Below, piece by piece: positions 44,380-57,206 of a stretch of DNA of 64,000 nucleotides. Both the position numbers and the translations under genes were made by a program. The stretch is from Solen grandis (lineage: Eukaryota > Mollusca > Bivalvia > Adapedonta > Solenidae), in assembly GCA_021229015.1 (NCBI GenBank), contig CM037783.1, positions 59,557,746 through 59,621,745 of the forward strand, written 5' to 3'. The notes below the pieces were generated by a model, which saw nothing but the letters and a program-made list of their open reading frames with translations, did not search any database and was not told the DNA's origin. Position 1 is the stretch's first letter; the number at the start of each line of letters is the position of its first letter.

Positions 44380-46186
44380 ATGTTTACTCCAGTCAAAACT
44401 ATACACGCATTTACCGGAACTGGAAATGAGACGATAGAAGAATTAAATGCAGAACTTGTTCAACTTCATATCCCAGCATTTACTTTCATCCTTATTTTGA
44501 TAACAGTTGGTATTGTTGGAAACGTCTTTGTTCTGGTCATCTATCAGGCGGAGTTTACCCAGTCACACCACCGATACTATATCCTGTTCCTGGCCACAAT
44601 CGACCTTTGCGCATGCTCTATAGGAATGCCTTACGTTGCTGCCAGTTTGTGTCTGCCATACTTGATGACGTCAGCATTTGCATGCAAATCAATGAGATAC
44701 GTACATTACTTACTGAACAACAGCTCTGGGCTTCTTCTATTGTTGATCGCCATTGAACGATACAGAAAAATATGTCATCCTTTTAAAAGAAAGCTGAACT
44801 CTCGTCAAATCTTATATCTATGTTTTGGTGCTATTCTGGTGAGTGCTTTGGTGGCATTGCCAGCAGCCTTTGTATATGGACCGAGTACCATCAATACGGG
44901 CGTGGCAAACATTACTGGTACCCAATGTTTCGTAGATGACGAAATTAAAGGGCAGCCTTATTTTGCATATTATATGAGATTTTTGATTATTGAGGCATCG
45001 ATTGCAATTTTTTCTATCAGCATTTTGTATACATTTATAATTCGACGGCTCAGACAGAACCGTGCTATATCGGGAGCTCTAGAAAGCTTTCGTGAAAAAC
45101 ACCCAGAAACCTCGTACAATGAAACTTTATTTTCAATAGAAGCTTTCAAACATTCTAGTACTAGAAATAAAGTCACAAAATTTGATGACGATAAAGACTT
45201 CTGTAGTAATGAACTTGAACAAATGGGCATCTTAAATTCAGCCAAAAATGATAAGGACACAAAGGGTTATGAAATGACAAGTGAAGAAATTGAGAAAAAT
45301 AAGAAATATTTCCTACAACAAAACCATCTTCCATTAAATGGTAAACATAACACTCTGGCTATAGACAAATATATATTACCAATAAATAATAACATAAAAC
45401 CAAACAATAAGGCTATGGAGCCCATGGAAAGGGACACAGAACCAATGGACACAGAAATAACAGCCATGAATAAAAGCATGGAAACAATTAACAAAGACAT
45501 GGTATACATTGACGTGGTAAATGGCATGAAAATGATGAAAACAAGCAAATTGTATGAATACCATGGACAAAGAGAAAAAAACAATGGACTCATATGTTGA
45601 GCCAGTGAAAAAGTGCATTGATTCAATTAAGAAATGCACAAAACCTGTGGACAAAAATTCTGAACCCATGGAAAGTTACGTGGGAAAAAAGAATACTATT
45701 GCATATGATGACACGATACTCAGTAAGAGAGACAGTCTTGTAATAAGCAAAGCAAAATCGGAGCCCTCAATCAACATGCTTGGACGTGTCAAACATTTGA
45801 ACACTTTTCCATCCGAAAAGAAACTATCCTTTGCGACTGATAACACAGAAAGTGGAGACCCGGCGGTCAAGACTTTACGGAGGATGCGGGAGCGCCGTGC
45901 TAAAGTAACGGCCAGGGTGACTATCATGTTGTTCATGGTAACAGTGATCTTCATAATCGCTTTGATACCACATCTTATTCTGATGTTACTGTCCGCAAGA
46001 AATAAGTTATTTTTGTCCAACCTCACAAACAGTGAAATTATGATCTATCATATCTTCGTGAGGACCTATGTCATCAATAATGTTGCCAATCCTTTCGTAT
46101 ACATCTTCTGTGATTCAAAATTTAGATATGCATGTTGGAACGCAATAAGACGGTGTTCCTTGAAAAGCAATTCGTCACAAGCTTGA
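44380..46186 (+). CDS. Class A GPCR, copy 3 (single frame break in intracellular loop 3)
   Basis: Very close to copies 2 and 4. ATG at 44380 follows the shared CGCAAAACAAA leader. Helices 1-5, Cys pair, I-E-R-Y-R-K-I-C and the S-Y-N-E-T-x-F-S block are all present. The first frame stops at 45598-45600. The frame with K-A-K-S-E-P, helices 6-7 and N-P-F-V-Y opens at 45539 and ends at 46186. One extra base (or two missing) therefore lies between about 45539 and 45563, because M-D-K-E-K-K just after it already aligns with copy 4 in the second frame. Apart from this the gene looks full length, about 600 codons. No GT-AG intron of suitable size removes the break. Pseudogene, null allele or assembly error. 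Confidence 0.82.
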
Positions 46187-46684
46187 TCAATTTGCAGCGT
46201 GGTATTTTTTTTTTCAAGAACTGTTCAGTAATTAGTTTTAATATTGCCAAAGTTGTTTTTGTTTTTGTAATGATGTTGATGATTTTATCAGGTGAAACTC
46301 TGATATGCAGTATGACAGTGTAAGTAATATGGTTTTATGAGAGATTGGAGGTAATTATATTGTTCGGACTCGTTGAAGAAAATGGCCGGTCTCTCGAGGG
46401 AACAGTATAAGAAAAAAATAGTTTTGCCGTTTAAGGGAGGGAAGCAATGTATAACACAACTGACATACAGGTACCTGTTAATCTCTCAGTCAGTAAGTCA
46501 AATCGATTTGGTATAACAGAATAGAATCGCTTTTCAAAGGCAACTGTAAATTTTCACCGACAACAAATGGATATAATGTATAATTTGTAATATTATAATA
46601 TTGATATTGTTACATAATATTTAACTGATAAACAAGTGTTCGTTTATTCAATTAATGATCAGTTGTTATTTATTTTATCATTCC

Positions 46685-46690
46685 AATAAA
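46685..46690 (+). terminator. Probable poly(A) signal, GPCR copy 3
   Basis: AATAAA 499 bp after the stop, in the same context as in copy 2. Confidence 0.5.
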
Positions 46691-47451
46691 AATATGATGG
46701 CTATTCAAATCAATTTCTAAAATCTAACCAGTAATTATTTAAAATATTTGACACTCATTCAATGTGTCCTCAGGAAACAATCAATCAATACAGGAAACTG
46801 CAAAAGATATGGACTAGTGTTTGACGCAAGTATGCTCATTTTGCGCCATTATTATAAACATAAATAACAAATAATTGGTGTTGCACGCAACACATGAGTC
46901 ACCTACCGGTGAGGTGCATAATTTTCCCATTACCATAGCAACTAGAATGTTGGTCCCAGAAAAAAAAGTGGCGTACAGAATCTTCATATTACCATCTATC
47001 CATATAACAAATTTCATAATATTATCTTAAACGTTTTTTAAATTATCGCGGGGTCCAGATTTCCGGACATTCAGACGGACAGACAGACGGAGGGTAAACC
47101 TTATATTCCCCTCCGGTGTAAACACCTATAGGGGACTTAAAACTAAATAAGCCGTAAGAAAACTTTAAATGATGAATACAATTACATGTTATTGTTATTG
47201 AAAAAAAAATGTTTGGATTCTACTACAAATGACAAATATTATTTCGAAAGTAGGAAATATTATTTCATAAATCACAGTTATTTTGTCAAATATAATAAAC
47301 TATGCACCTTCCGCATATTGTTGTTGTTGTTTTTTTTTTTATTTTCCCTGGTTTTTTCACGCTCTTTGGGGGGAATTATATCGAGAAACATATACACATA
47401 CTATGTGCTGAAACAATCATCTCTTCAAAATTATTATAAGTAAAAGATGAC

Positions 47452-47545
47452 CAAAGTGACCTTGCCGGGGCTCGAACACACAGCGGTGAGGGGCAAAGTG
47501 AAAGTAAGTCCCGTACTATAACCACTCGGCCAAGGTGGCCCTATG
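47452..47545 (-). mobile_element. tRNA-like SINE head (third family)
   Basis: The minus strand has TGGCCGAGTGGTTATAGTAC (A-box) and GTGTTCGAGCCCCGGC (B-box). It is the same family as 52957-53110, which keeps more of the body. Confidence 0.65.
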
Positions 47546-47689
47546 AGAAAACGGAATACAGAGGCATGTGTGAAAAAATGATGTTCCTCAGTCAAAATAG
47601 GAAACATGTCCATATATTATCTATCTGGATAGTGACATGCTTTCAGCGCACTGTTTAAATGATCTTATTCTTGACCTAGATCTTCCTTT

Positions 47690-48532
47690 TCTGATGTCAC
47701 AACATCAGCCCGTTGGTGTTAAGTTCTCATCACACCCATTTTTTGTTTATTTGGATGGGCAGAATTAAAGTGCGAAAAAACAGTAGTTTTCAAAGAACCG
47801 TCATGATTCCTAAAGGTGTTCGTATCAAGGAAAATAAATTTATTATTCTCCTTCTTTTCAATTGTAAATTTAATGCCAGAGTCAATGCTGTTTGTGTGAT
47901 TTGTAACTCAATCCACAAACTCCAAATTCTGCTTGGTGTGAGTATCATCCGCATATCTGAACCACTAGGTGAGGAGCTGTGGAGAATGCAAGCTGCTCGA
48001 AATGCTCCATGTAGATATTGCACACAATAGGGGATACAGGAGATAAAATAGCAGCGCCATGTATTTGCAGATAATAATTACTATTATAAACAAAGTAGGT
48101 GCACTTCAGACAAACTTCTAGCAGTTTTGTCACATTTTCTGGTTTCAGTGTAGTACTCTGGGAGGTTGCCTCTAATCTTTGTTTTATCTCAGTCAGGGCT
48201 TTGTCTACTGGTACACTAGTAAAGAGAGCACTGACATCGTATCAAACCAGTACTTCATCCTTCTCCACTCTCTTATCTTTGATAATTGAAGCAACATGTT
48301 TCGAGTTTTTCATTTCAGGTCTGTTTTACCAACTTATAGTGATAGAACTTTAGACAAGTACTTGGCGGTATTATAAGTTATGGATCCCACGCTACTAACA
48401 ATTGGTCTTAAAGGCATGTTGGCTTTGTGTACCTTGGGAAATCCATAGAATTTTGGTGGTGTGTCTGTGGTAGGATAAAGTTTGTGTCGAAGTTGTTTAT
48501 CAATAACTTTCTCCTTCTCATGCAGATCTTTC
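47690..48532 (-). pseudogene. Penelope-like reverse transcriptase, decayed
   Basis: Read from 48532 down: P-P-K-F-Y-G-F-P-K-V-H-K and M-P-L-R-P-I-V-S-S-V-G-S-I (finger region), then Y-D-V-S-A-L-F-T-S-V-P-V (motif A with its Asp), G-A-A-I-L-S-P-V-S-P-I-V-C-N (motif B), R-Y-A-D-D-T-H-T-K (motif C) in another frame, and F-L-D-T-N-T-F-R-N-H-D-G-S-L-K-T-T-V beyond. These are Penelope-like RT motifs in order. At least four frameshifts or stops make it dead. No GIY-YIG part is attached; the fragments at 1665 and 28430 are separate insertions. Confidence 0.82.
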
Positions 48533-48570
48533 AGGGGGCCTCCGTGGCCGAGATGGTAAAGTTATGCTCC
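48533..48570 (+). mobile_element. SINE head fragment
   Basis: GGGCCTCCGTGGCCGAGATG, the first 35 or so bases of the SINE at 58940, joined directly to the Penelope-like relic. Confidence 0.6.
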
Positions 48571-48749
48571 AATTGCGGAGCGCCTAAATCGATAGTGCCA
48601 GTCTTGATTATATATTTTCGTTTAATTGACAAATATAAGTCCTTTATTTATAGGAATGATACACTATTAAAATGAACACTGGGGGGTTTAAGGTTAGCTT
48701 CATAAGAAGAAAAATTGAATCCGTTTTACGAAATGTTTTTGTTTTTTTC

Positions 48750-50520
48750 GTAAATACGAAATGTCTTGTCATACGAACTACTATTTCGTATTACTATTAA
48801 GTAATATTCTGTACTTACTGAATAATAACTCGTTTTTACGAAACACATTTCGAAATTAAATAAATTAAACTAAATAAATTATGTATAAGTACATATAGTT
48901 TGCGCTGTCACTATCGAAAGGATAGGATACTCACCATTTAATTTGGCTTAGATACCTATTAATGTTCCAAAAGCTGTGTTTATCATTCGACCAGAAAAGC
49001 AAAATATTTGATACAGATTTGTTAAAAGATGTACATACGCGTTGACGACAACATTAATACAAGGCATAAGTAAGAAAAAATTGTTTTACCAAAGATCATC
49101 GAATTGTTTACAAAACATATTCCGATTATCTACGTCAATATTCCATTCACTCTCCGTTAACTATCGCGAGTACATATTATTACATATATATTATTGAGTA
49201 CAGATAAACAAATTGTGATTCGGTGCTAACAGGCTAACAATATCCTGTCAGTGATGTAACACTGTGAATCTGTAGATTTAATTATTGATTGTCCGACTGT
49301 GCCCCGGTATCTGGTTAATTATGTTGAGGAACTGTATGGAGCTCTCACACAATGATGAATAAGTCCTTTTGTTATTAATGAGATTTTCTTTTCTTCTTTT
49401 CTTTTCTATCTGTGGCAATCCACAAATTCAAATAACAACAATAATATAGTCCGTGAAAACACAGTAGTATATTATAATAATAATGATGGTTATCCACATA
49501 AATGTCCGTGAAATCACAGTAAATACCAATATCAAATATCAGTTAATAAGTTTCGTTAATAATTTTCGTTGATAATTTTCGTTAGGAAATCCTAAACAGA
49601 GGTCCTTCCTCTTAGAAAGCCTAAATTCGAATCCTTAACTTTTCACAAAGAAAAGTTTCGACTACCCGGGACGGGGGTGACAGACAAGCCACGTGACCAG
49701 TTTAATGCGATTAGCGATTAATTGCGCAATGTGTGAATTGCAGACACGCTAAACATGCCATGATACCCTGGCGTTTTTATAACATTTATCTATGACAGGT
49801 AGACAAAGAATGAATCACGTGGCTGAGACGAAATGTTGAAAGAAAGAAAGTATGAATAAAGAAATGCTTAATTATTGTATCATATAAAATATCAATATTA
49901 CTTTTCAAATTTAATTATAGAAAAACAAATAATTGTAACAGTTAAAAGTACAAAGCTACTGGTAAAATATGAGAAATATTTTACCGGTGTAGCATCGGCA
50001 ACTGTTTTTAAAATTCAAATTTTTCCGATCATTAACCGTCTTCGGGAATTCTCGCCAATGAAAAATCTAAACAAAGATAGTATTTTGACATCCATACAAA
50101 ATAATAAATGTCGAGATTTGATCACCTTTGGCAGTACGTGCAACTGATATTTCACAACAGATAACCATTTGCGTTAAACTACATTATGCCGTTTTATATT
50201 TTCTTTTTCATGAAAAGTGCATCATTATGAGATATAATGGACCTTTAAGATTGAAATTTAGCAAACTTGCATCTAGCATCTTCAGACTGTTTAATGAATC
50301 ACATTCTTTTATTCGGGTTCAATCCTACATTTACCTACAAAAAGATTAGAAAAAGAAAAGCTATGGTAACATAACCAAATTTATCCGAATATCCTACAAT
50401 TTTCAGCAAGTTTAACAAAACTGATTTCAAACATGATGGAACGTTGCACATGTTGCATATTGTTATTTTCCGTGTTGTTTTCCCCTGGGATTTTGCATGA
50501 TTATATCACGAAACATAACC
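48750..50520. repeat. Patchwork of dispersed repeats including R1, copy 2
   Basis: R1 blocks run from about 49020 (CGCGTTGACGACAACATTAA) and resume near 49895-50250 (TTCGGGAATTCTCGCCAATG, TTTTGACATCCATACAAAA), with other sequence between them. Segments at 48755-48920 and 50360-50500 match 26760-27510. No gene seen. Confidence 0.55.
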
Positions 50521-52022
50521 AGCGTATATCAATGACACCGAAAACAGGTACCAGGTGAATATACAACACAGGTAGGAAAATCCTTTGTTGTTTTTTTAAA
50601 CTCTAATAAATTTAGCCATTGCAGAAAAAAGAAACCCATGTGTCCATGAACATTTATCTATTTCACTCATAGTTTAAAAGTTTGCATAAGAGGCAAAATC
50701 GGAAAACTTAAGTTATGTAATGTCTCCCTCGTATCGAGAAAATGTCTAATGTATAAGGAAAAATTAGCTACCGAATTTAAGCATACGGTTGCTCTGCTTC
50801 GTGTACCAAAACATTTATCTACCCACACATTATGTGAGAACATTTCCGAAAATTCACATGTTTGACTGTGTACGGCGAATAGTTATTGTACAGGAAATGG
50901 CGTATCTGCATAAATATAATGTACGGCAAAAAGCTTCTATAGTTTTCGTAAAATTTTCTTAAAAGGAACGGTATTTTTAAACAGGCAGTGTAGAACAAGA
51001 ACCCGTTAGTTAAATTACCTTTAAAGGTTACTTAGATATTTAAGTGGATTGCTTTAGAGCTGATAAATATGCTCATTTATAACAAAATTCTATTCCTAAG
51101 TATATTTGTGTAATTTTTTGAATACAGGGCCTGCTCTTTAACAGTCTTCTATAAGCAGGTAGAGCAGACATCTTACCCTTCTACATTCAGGTAGCTAAGG
51201 TAAAACACAATGGCTCATGTGCTGTGTTGTCTTGAGAAAGCTACCTTTACTGGCACAGGGTAAAACTTGTGTATTTATCAATACTTAATCAAACACGCTC
51301 ATGCCAAGCACGTGTATATAATCAAACATGATCATATAATACATACATTATGTTTTAAAAAAGAACAATACTATGCATGCATATATATCATTTTTGTGAC
51401 ACCTGTGTAATACCTTAACCCGCAGCTAAAGAATACATGTATATTGCAATGGACAGAGTAGCTTAGTTAAGCTAAGGTCTGTTTCTTTTGCCAGTCAGTG
51501 CATAATGCTGGGTTTTACTACACAATCTTAAGTTATAAACTATGTGTTTCGAAGTATAAACACAACATTTTAAGGAATAAATCTACATCTATATTTAAAA
51601 TATCTACTATGATCAAACATTAATACTAAGGTATGAGAAAAGTTTAGAGTGTTGACGTCACAGGTCAAACAATGTTTTATTATCAGCATTGCACTGTAAA
51701 TGCTTACGACACATTTTACTAAATGATTGATACTTAACACTGAAAATGTACTTACACTATGGGACTTAATATGTTGCTCGAACTTTTTGGACTTTGTTTA
51801 CAACACTTGTACTTTGGAAACATTCACGGGACACATCCAGGAAGACAATCATACTTAAAACTGGGCTAGGTGCACGTGGCCGATTTAAGACTTTCTGTTG
51901 GACCTATTGTTCTAAATAGGCGTGAAAGTAACATGAAAATCATGATAGTTACATGTATTAAGTGGCACTCTCAATTGGTGCCTTGATATACCATAGGTGT
52001 ATGTTTAATTCATATTGAACAT

Positions 52023-52026
<4 letters not shown>
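50521..52026. other. No gene seen
   Basis: AT-rich single-copy-looking sequence; only trivial open frames. Confidence 0.4.

Positions 52027-52061
<35 letters not shown>
52027..52061. repeat. (GT)n microsatellite
   Basis: About 17 GT units. Confidence 0.9.
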
Positions 52062-52068
<7 letters not shown>

Positions 52069-52956
52069 ACGGTAAATCAAAATAAAATAAAGCAGTTTAC
52101 CCAATTCCAAAACAATCTTAGCTGTAAATCATAAATTCATCATTAATTGAATCATCTATAGAATTTGGATGAATTACTTGTCAAGGAAAGGACTTTCACA
52201 AAGATCTTCGTATTGTTCCCTAAATGGGGGGGGGGGGGTATATATTCACTATGGTAAGGCACCAACCAAATAATACTTAATGTCCCCATTGTTCCCCTGC
52301 ATAACTGGTGATATCAAAAAAATCTCTGGTGACCAGACCAAGCCAAGTAAACAGCAGCAAAAGAAAAATCAATCTACATGAGCTTTTGGGGTATGCTTTC
52401 TAATTGCGGGGCTTGGACTGATTCCCACTATCTGACAAAGAAAACAGATGCTAGACATGGGATGGAACATGGCACAGAAGAGAAATAATGCCGGACTGTC
52501 TGGTAGTAAAATGCAAAGTTTTCCAAACATTGAATATGCTCAATATATAGGCTATAAATGGGAGTGCTGTCTTAATACTAGAAGCCTAAAACTACAGTAT
52601 TTTTTCTTCATTGCTTCTCCATATAATGTGTTCTGTTCAAATAAAATATTGCATTGTGAATTTAATTTGAAACACAGTTAAGTATACATGTGTATATTGA
52701 AAATTTCTCTACATGTGACAGAGCAGCCTTACTGAGATATCACGTCTAGGACAAGTTGCATGGTACCATATCCAGTTAGTATAGATCAGGGCACCAATGG
52801 ACGTAAAATAAACCAGTCTAGACTAAAGAATCCCATGTCACAAATTCTTGATACAGACTGGAACTTCACTCTACTTGATGTAATCTATGGATATGTTTGC
52901 TACTGGGATTGTACACACCAATTCTTACACACGTTTCTGTATTCCTTTTTCCCATA
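52062..52956. other. No gene seen; G run
   Basis: 13 G at 52226-52238. The short frames near 52448-52681 have no recognisable motif. Confidence 0.4.
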
Positions 52957-53110
52957 GGGACCTCCTTGGCCGGGTAGTTATAGTCCGGGACTTACTTTCA
53001 ATTTGCTCCTCAGCGCTGTGGGTTCGAGTCCCGGCAAGGTCATTTTTGGATGATTCGTGCAATGCTTTCTGACTGACAAGCGGAAGACCGGTGGTTCTAA
53101 CACGTATCCG
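52957..53110 (+). mobile_element. tRNA-derived SINE (third family)
   Basis: TTGGCCGGGTAGTTATAGTC (A-box), GTGGGTTCGAGTCCCGGC (B-box), then a body with GCGGAAGACCGGTGGTTCTA that echoes the body of the main SINE family. Confidence 0.75.
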
Positions 53111-53599
53111 CAATTACTTTTCTAATCCTCTGACACACGGTTTTACACATTCGTTGTCATCACATAACATACAGTTGATTGAAAATATGAGCGAAGTTGG
53201 CTTTGAATTTGATAAAAGAGAAGAGGCGTGTGTGTACGGCGAATAGGTAGATGTGTTATGAAGACTGTACGACGACTAGCTTGATATTTGTACAGCGTTT
53301 AGCACCACTTATGTATACCCAAGATTGGACACGATGAATACGAAACAATATATAAGCAACCACAAAGCTGTTATAAGTTAATAAGTATACATGAAGTTAT
53401 CTCAATGGGAGAGATTGATTTTCCTTAATGAATAATAATGCACAGAAACAATACTAAACAAACAAATATTCTAGGGATTTACGTGCGCTTAATGATTTTG
53501 ATGTGTACTGAAATGTTCATGCGCCCATACTTTTAGCCAGACACTTCATCGAGACCCTTCCATTAGGAACAACTGTTAACTTTAAGTAGAAACTTAATT
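53111..53599. other. No gene seen
   Basis: No supported feature. Confidence 0.35.
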
Positions 53600-54060
53600 A
53601 TACGTTACAGAATGCAATGTTACGTCATTTAGCTAAAAAAAACATGGACAAAATGCGCCATAAATGCCTATTATATTTCATAATGATTCATTTTTCATAA
53701 AAAAAAAAAATTAAATAACATTGACATATTGTAGACTAACACAATGTGAAAATATCTGCTGTAAAGTAACAATTAAACGCATTGAAAACGTTAATAAGAT
53801 AACGCAATGTAATATTTTGGATGATTTCAAAATACTATCATTTTTTTACATTTTGCATTGGCGAGTATTCCCGAAGACGGCCTATAATCAGATATAATTT
53901 TAATTTGAAAAGCCGTCGTCGAATCACAATTTGTTTTTCTGCTTCGTCATCAATTTATGCACTTGTGATTCGTTCCAAGAAACATACGGAGGGTCTATGG
54001 AAAACGTCAGAAAATTGACGAAGATATACGGATAATGCAAATTAGTTATTTTTGTAATAA
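53600..54060. repeat. Dispersed repeat R1, copy 3 (inverted)
   Basis: TGGCGAGTATTCCCGAAGAC, CGTCGAATCACAATTTGTTT and AAAATTGACGAAGATATACG are reverse complements of blocks in the copies at 9310 and 58130. Confidence 0.65.
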
Positions 54061-54249
54061 ATTTTTTATTATATAGAAAAAGGAGGAACATTAAGACTCG
54101 CCATGGGGTTTGTTTAAGCTTTGCATGATTATAGAGAATTACACTACAAATTTATGGGATAAAAGGGGGTCACCATTCTACTTTCTAGTTATCTGCCCTG
54201 AAAGTGAGTTTTTTTTTGTGTGTGTGTGTGCTCTTTTCTGTCATTTTCA

Positions 54250-54890
54250 ATGGCGCTACGTTCGAACGAAAGCCATGCCCCCTGCGAGGGTGATGAGGGT
54301 GGTGGCGACGGTGGATGGGGGCTTAGACCTTGGGGGTCAAAGTCATTTGAAGCTCAAGGTCACCTGGGGGTAGAGCTAATCAAGGTGCATTCACTTGTGA
54401 AGTTTGGAGGTTATGGATGGAAGCATGTTCATATTTGTGGCCAAGGTTAATATTTGCTATTTTGGGTCACGGTAACCTTGACTTTTGCTTCTATGACCTC
54501 TAAGTGGGTCTGGCAGATAGAGCGCATCGCGGTGCATACACATGTGAAGTTTGGAGGTTATGGATGGAAGCACGTTCATAATGTGGCCAAGGTTAATATT
54601 TGCTATTTGGGGTCACGGTGACATTGACCGTTGACCTCTATGTAGGTCTGGAGAGTAGAAGTCATCAAGTTGCATGTACCCGTGAAGTTTGGGGATTATG
54701 GATGGAAGCACATTCCAAGGTTAATATTTGCTATTTAGAGTCACGGTGACCTTGACCTTTGGCCCCGTGACCTCTAAGTGGGTGTGGCGGGTAGTGCTCG
54801 TCAAGGTTCATGCACCTTTTGAAGTTTGGAGGCTGTAGGTGGAAGGACTTCCGTGTATGGTCAAGGTTAAAGTTTTGTGACAAACAAACA
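54250..54890. repeat. Tandem repeat, about four ~145-bp units
   Basis: Each unit has GAAGTTTGGAGGTTATGGAT, GGCCAAGGTTAATATTTGCT and CACGGTGACCTTGACC. It ends with AAACAAACAAACAGAGAGAT. Open frames inside follow the repeat and are not thought to be genes. Confidence 0.8.
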
Positions 54891-55304
54891 AACAGAGAGA
54901 TAAACAAACAAGACCAATAAGATCTATAGATGCGGAGCCATGCGGATGCAGTAACCGCAAAATGGGTTTTCTTTCTGGGGAGACAATGGTAAGAAAGAGG
55001 AAGCAGGAAGTTTTCAGTACATACCAGATGAATACTCGTAAAAGGACATTTTTGTCATTTAATAGTTAACTGTTGAATGATAGATACCCTTTTGGAGTTT
55101 GTACTTTTAGAGAAAAAAAATTAAATGAAATGTGGAAATAGAAAAAGTAACTTTTCTGTTAATTTTTGTAATGTCTTTTTCATCTAATAGTGTCAAACGG
55201 ACTTTCCTAGACAAAATGGGATGTATAAACTTGTAAATCTAAGGCACCGTATGTGATTTTGTTCTCTAAGGAGTATGAATTCATCAACGGAATATGAAAG
55301 TATT

Positions 55305-55316
55305 GTGTTTAAACAC
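55305..55316. promoter_or_regulatory. Candidate palindromic motif upstream of GPCR copy 4
   Basis: GTGTTTAAACAC, 141 bp before the ATG, identical to copy 3. Confidence 0.35.
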
Positions 55317-55456
55317 GGACAGTGTCAGAAGTGCAATTTCATATACCTGCTGCTGTTTACAATGACGTCATTTAAAGTGTCTGACTATTGAAAAGATTTT
55401 CTTTTTTTTTTGACGACCAGTTCTTGCTTATATCATTTACTGTGCGCAAAACAAAA

Positions 55457-57206
55457 ATGTTTACTCCAGTAAAGACTATACACACCAAAACCGGAAATGA
55501 GACGATAGAAGCGTTAAATGGAGAACTTGTTCAACTTCATATCCCGGCCCTTGTTTTCATCCTTATTTTGATAATAGTTGGTATTGTTGGAAACGTCTTT
55601 GTTCTTGTTATCTATAAAGCGGAGTTTACCCAGTCACACCACAGATACTATATCCTGTTCCTGGCCACAATCGACCTTTGCGCATGCTCCACAGGAATGC
55701 CTTACGTTGCTGTCAGTTTGTGTCTGCCATACTTGATGACGTCAGCATTTGCATGCAAATCAATGAGATACGTACATTACTTACTGAACAACAGCTCTGG
55801 GCTTCTTCTATTGTTGATCGCCATTGAACGATACAGAAAAATATGTCATCCTTTTAAAAGAAAGCTGAACTCTCGTCAAATCTTATATCTATGTTTTGGC
55901 GCTATTCTAGTGAGTGCTTTGGTGGCATTGCCAGCAGCCTTTGTATATGGGCCGAGTACCATCGATACGGGCGTGGCAAACATCACTGGTACCCAGTGTT
56001 ACGTAGATGACGAAATTAAAGGGCAGCCGTATTTTGGATACTATATGGGATTTTTGATTATTGAGGTATCGATTGTAACTTTTTCTATCAGCATTTTGTA
56101 TACATTTATAATTCGACGGCTCGGGCAGAACTGTGCTATATCGGGAGCACTGGAAAGCATGCGTGTAAAACACCCAGAAACCTCATACAATGAAACTTCA
56201 TTTTCAACAGATGCTTTCAAACATTCTACGAGTAGTACTGGAAACAAAGTCACAACGCATGATGACGATAAAGACTTCTGTACAAAGAACATGGACAAAT
56301 GGGCATCATAAATTCAACCAAATATGTCCAATACACAAAGGGTTATGAAAATGAAGACAGTAAAAACAATAAGAAATATTCTTTACAACAAAACCATTTT
56401 CCACTGAATGGTAAACGTAACACACTGGGTACAGACGAAGATATATTACCAATGGATAATGACATAAAACCAATACATGAAGCCATTGAACCAATGGAAG
56501 GACACAGAGACAATCGACACAGAAATGAAGCATAAATAAAAGCGTGGTTACCATTGACATGGTAAATGGCATAAAAGGGCCCATGGACAAAGGAAAGAAA
56601 ATAATGGACAATAATGTTGAGCCAGTTAAACAATGCATTGATTCGATTAAGAAAGGCACAAAACCTGTGGACAAAAATTCTGAACCCATGGAAAGTTACG
56701 TGGGAAAAAAGAATACTATTGCATATGATGACACGATACTCTGTAAGAGAGACAGTCTTGTAATAAGCAAAGCAAAATCAGAGCCCTCAATCAACATGCT
56801 TGGACGTGTCAAACTTTTGAATACTTTACCATCCGAAAAGAAACTATCCTTTGCGACTGATAACACAGAAGGTGGAGACCCGGCGGTCAAGACTTTACGG
56901 AGGATGCGGGAGCGTCGTGTTAAAGTTACGGCCAGGGTAACAATCATGTTGTTCATGGTAACAGTGATCTTCATAATCGCTTTGATACCACATCTTATTC
57001 TGATGTTACTGTCCGCAAGAAATAAGTCATTTTTGTCCAGCCTCACAAGCAGTGAAATTATGATCTATCATTTCTTCGTGAGGACATATACCATCAATAA
57101 TGTTGCCAATCCTTTCGTTTATATCTTCTGTGACTCAAAGTTTAGGCTTGCATGTTGCAACGCAATTAGGCGGTGCTCTTTGAACAACCACTCCTCCAAT
57201 GCTTGA
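55457..57206 (+). pseudogene. Class A GPCR, copy 4 (two frame breaks in intracellular loop 3)
   Basis: ATG at 55457 follows the same leader as copy 3. The frame holds helices 1-5 (GN, L-A-T-I-D-L-C-A-C, F-A-C-K-S, I-E-R-Y-R-K-I-C, T-Q-C-Y-V) and stops at 56309-56311. The next part of the loop (M-G-I-I-N-S-T-K-Y-V-Q-Y-T-K) is in a second frame up to 56535. The last part, from about 56544 (P-M-D-K-G-K-K, K-A-K-S-E-P, helices 6-7, N-P-F-V-Y), is in a third. Each shift equals one lost base, near 56290 and 56500-56544. The middle segment aligns with copies 2 and 3, so it is former coding sequence, not an intron. It is the most damaged copy, although its membrane regions remain well preserved. Confidence 0.82.

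Larger units (their letters stand above)
43905..47290. repeat. GPCR duplication unit 3
   Basis: Corresponds to unit 2 (22950-26820) and unit 4 (54985-58110), both upstream (GGAAACAGGACGTTTT; GATTCACATCTGGA) and downstream of the receptor frame. Boundaries are approximate. Confidence 0.6.

Noticed and set aside
54110..54450. Open frames in the 54-kb tandem repeat
   Set aside because: They follow repeat units and have no protein features.
56281..56544. An intron explaining the frame changes in GPCR copy 4
   Set aside because: The sequence in between aligns with coding loop-3 sequence of copies 2 and 3, and copy 2 needs no intron. The two shifts are better explained as single-base losses.
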